From Oceanimonas marisflavi (GTDB taxonomy: Bacteria; Pseudomonadota; Gammaproteobacteria; Enterobacterales; Aeromonadaceae): a stretch of DNA of 62,368 bases. Numbering within the stretch: position 1 is the first letter of the stretch; each line of letters begins with the position of its first letter. A program made the position numbers and the translations under genes. Under the pieces are notes generated by a model. It was given only the letters and a program-made list of their open reading frames with translations, ran no database searches and had not been told where the DNA came from. Below, in pieces: positions 62,270-62,368 of this stretch. The stretch is from NCBI RefSeq assembly GCF_003049725.1, contig NZ_QAGM01000021.1, forward strand, positions 1-62,368. The letters run 5' to 3'.

Positions 62270-62368
62270 TTAACCAAAGAACAGCTGGGCTCGGTAATCG
62301 TCGTTCCAACTGGCTCGTTTCAGCTTGTTGCGCTGACTCGGTGAGCCGCATTCGCTTTGCTTGAGGAT
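62270..62368 (-). CDS. C-terminal fragment of an unidentified protein, cut by the window end
   Basis: On the minus strand a frame is open from the window edge for 32 codons to TAA at 62270-62272, ending RASWNDDYRAQLFFG. It is short; the clean stop and polar-to-hydrophobic ending are the only support. No family is recognised. Confidence 0.35.
   Translation of the reverse strand: MLKQSECGSPSQRNKLKRASWNDDYRAQLFFG

Overview
The window is a contiguous piece of a GC-rich gammaproteobacterial chromosome. Gene content and order (metJ divergent from metB-metL, cysQ-nudE then hslR-hslO-pckA, greB-tex, an E. coli yjfIJKLMC-like operon) suggest a marine or brackish member of the Aeromonadales such as Oceanimonas, Oceanisphaera or Zobellella. 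That placement is inference; no rRNA or tRNA gene is present to support it. Both window ends appear to cut genes.

Layout. 0.2-6.3 kb: a YbaK-type tRNA deacylase, then an iron-responsive block behind a Fur-like box (imelysin lipoprotein, di-haem DUF1111 oxidoreductase, second imelysin lipoprotein, DUF1513 protein), then a small YeaQ-type membrane protein. 6.3-15.9 kb: housekeeping genes (Nudix hydrolase, methionine branch with Met boxes, cysQ, nudE, heat-shock proteins Hsp15 and Hsp33, PEP carboxykinase). 15.9-22.7 kb: a PAS-GGDEF-EAL protein whose EAL domain looks degenerate, a LysR regulator, and divergent fdhD plus an FdhF/YdeP-type molybdoenzyme. 22.9-31.4 kb: an Lrp/AsnC regulator, a Rof-like protein, small hypothetical genes, an AT-rich lipoprotein/DUF4105 pair, a periplasmic catalase-related peroxidase, and a divergent Zur-box module (DUF1826 and CobW GTPase) bracketed by near-identical direct repeats. 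31.5-34.3 kb: greB-tex.

34.3-51.9 kb is the most distinctive part: one collinear locus with a structured leader, a membrane histidine kinase, a single-domain response regulator, a protein with degenerate GGDEF and intact-looking EAL, a secretion/pilus ATPase with N-terminal STAS and tandem MshEN (c-di-GMP-binding type) modules, a GspF/PilC platform protein, five (pseudo)pilins, PilM/N/O/P-type assembly proteins and a short secretin. Two minor pilins are exceptional: one carries an acidic, calcium-loop-like insertion of about 140 residues; the other is a 951-residue PilX/GspK-like protein with three DNRLRE-type modules and a central propeller-like domain. Together they suggest a two-component and c-di-GMP controlled pilus or pseudopilus with a large tip structure, a hybrid of MSHA/type IV pilus and type II secretion. 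No prepilin peptidase or pilotin is present here.

52-62.4 kb: an ADP-ribosylglycohydrolase broken by a frameshift with a probable internal deletion, rsuA, a GNAT acetyltransferase, a BCCT transporter, a yjfIJKLMC-like envelope-stress operon interrupted by a cluster of palindromic repeats, an outer-membrane porin-like protein and a small secreted protein. Intergenic repeats of several families (REP/MITE-like) are scattered throughout; no insertion sequence, CRISPR array or complete mobile element was recognised.
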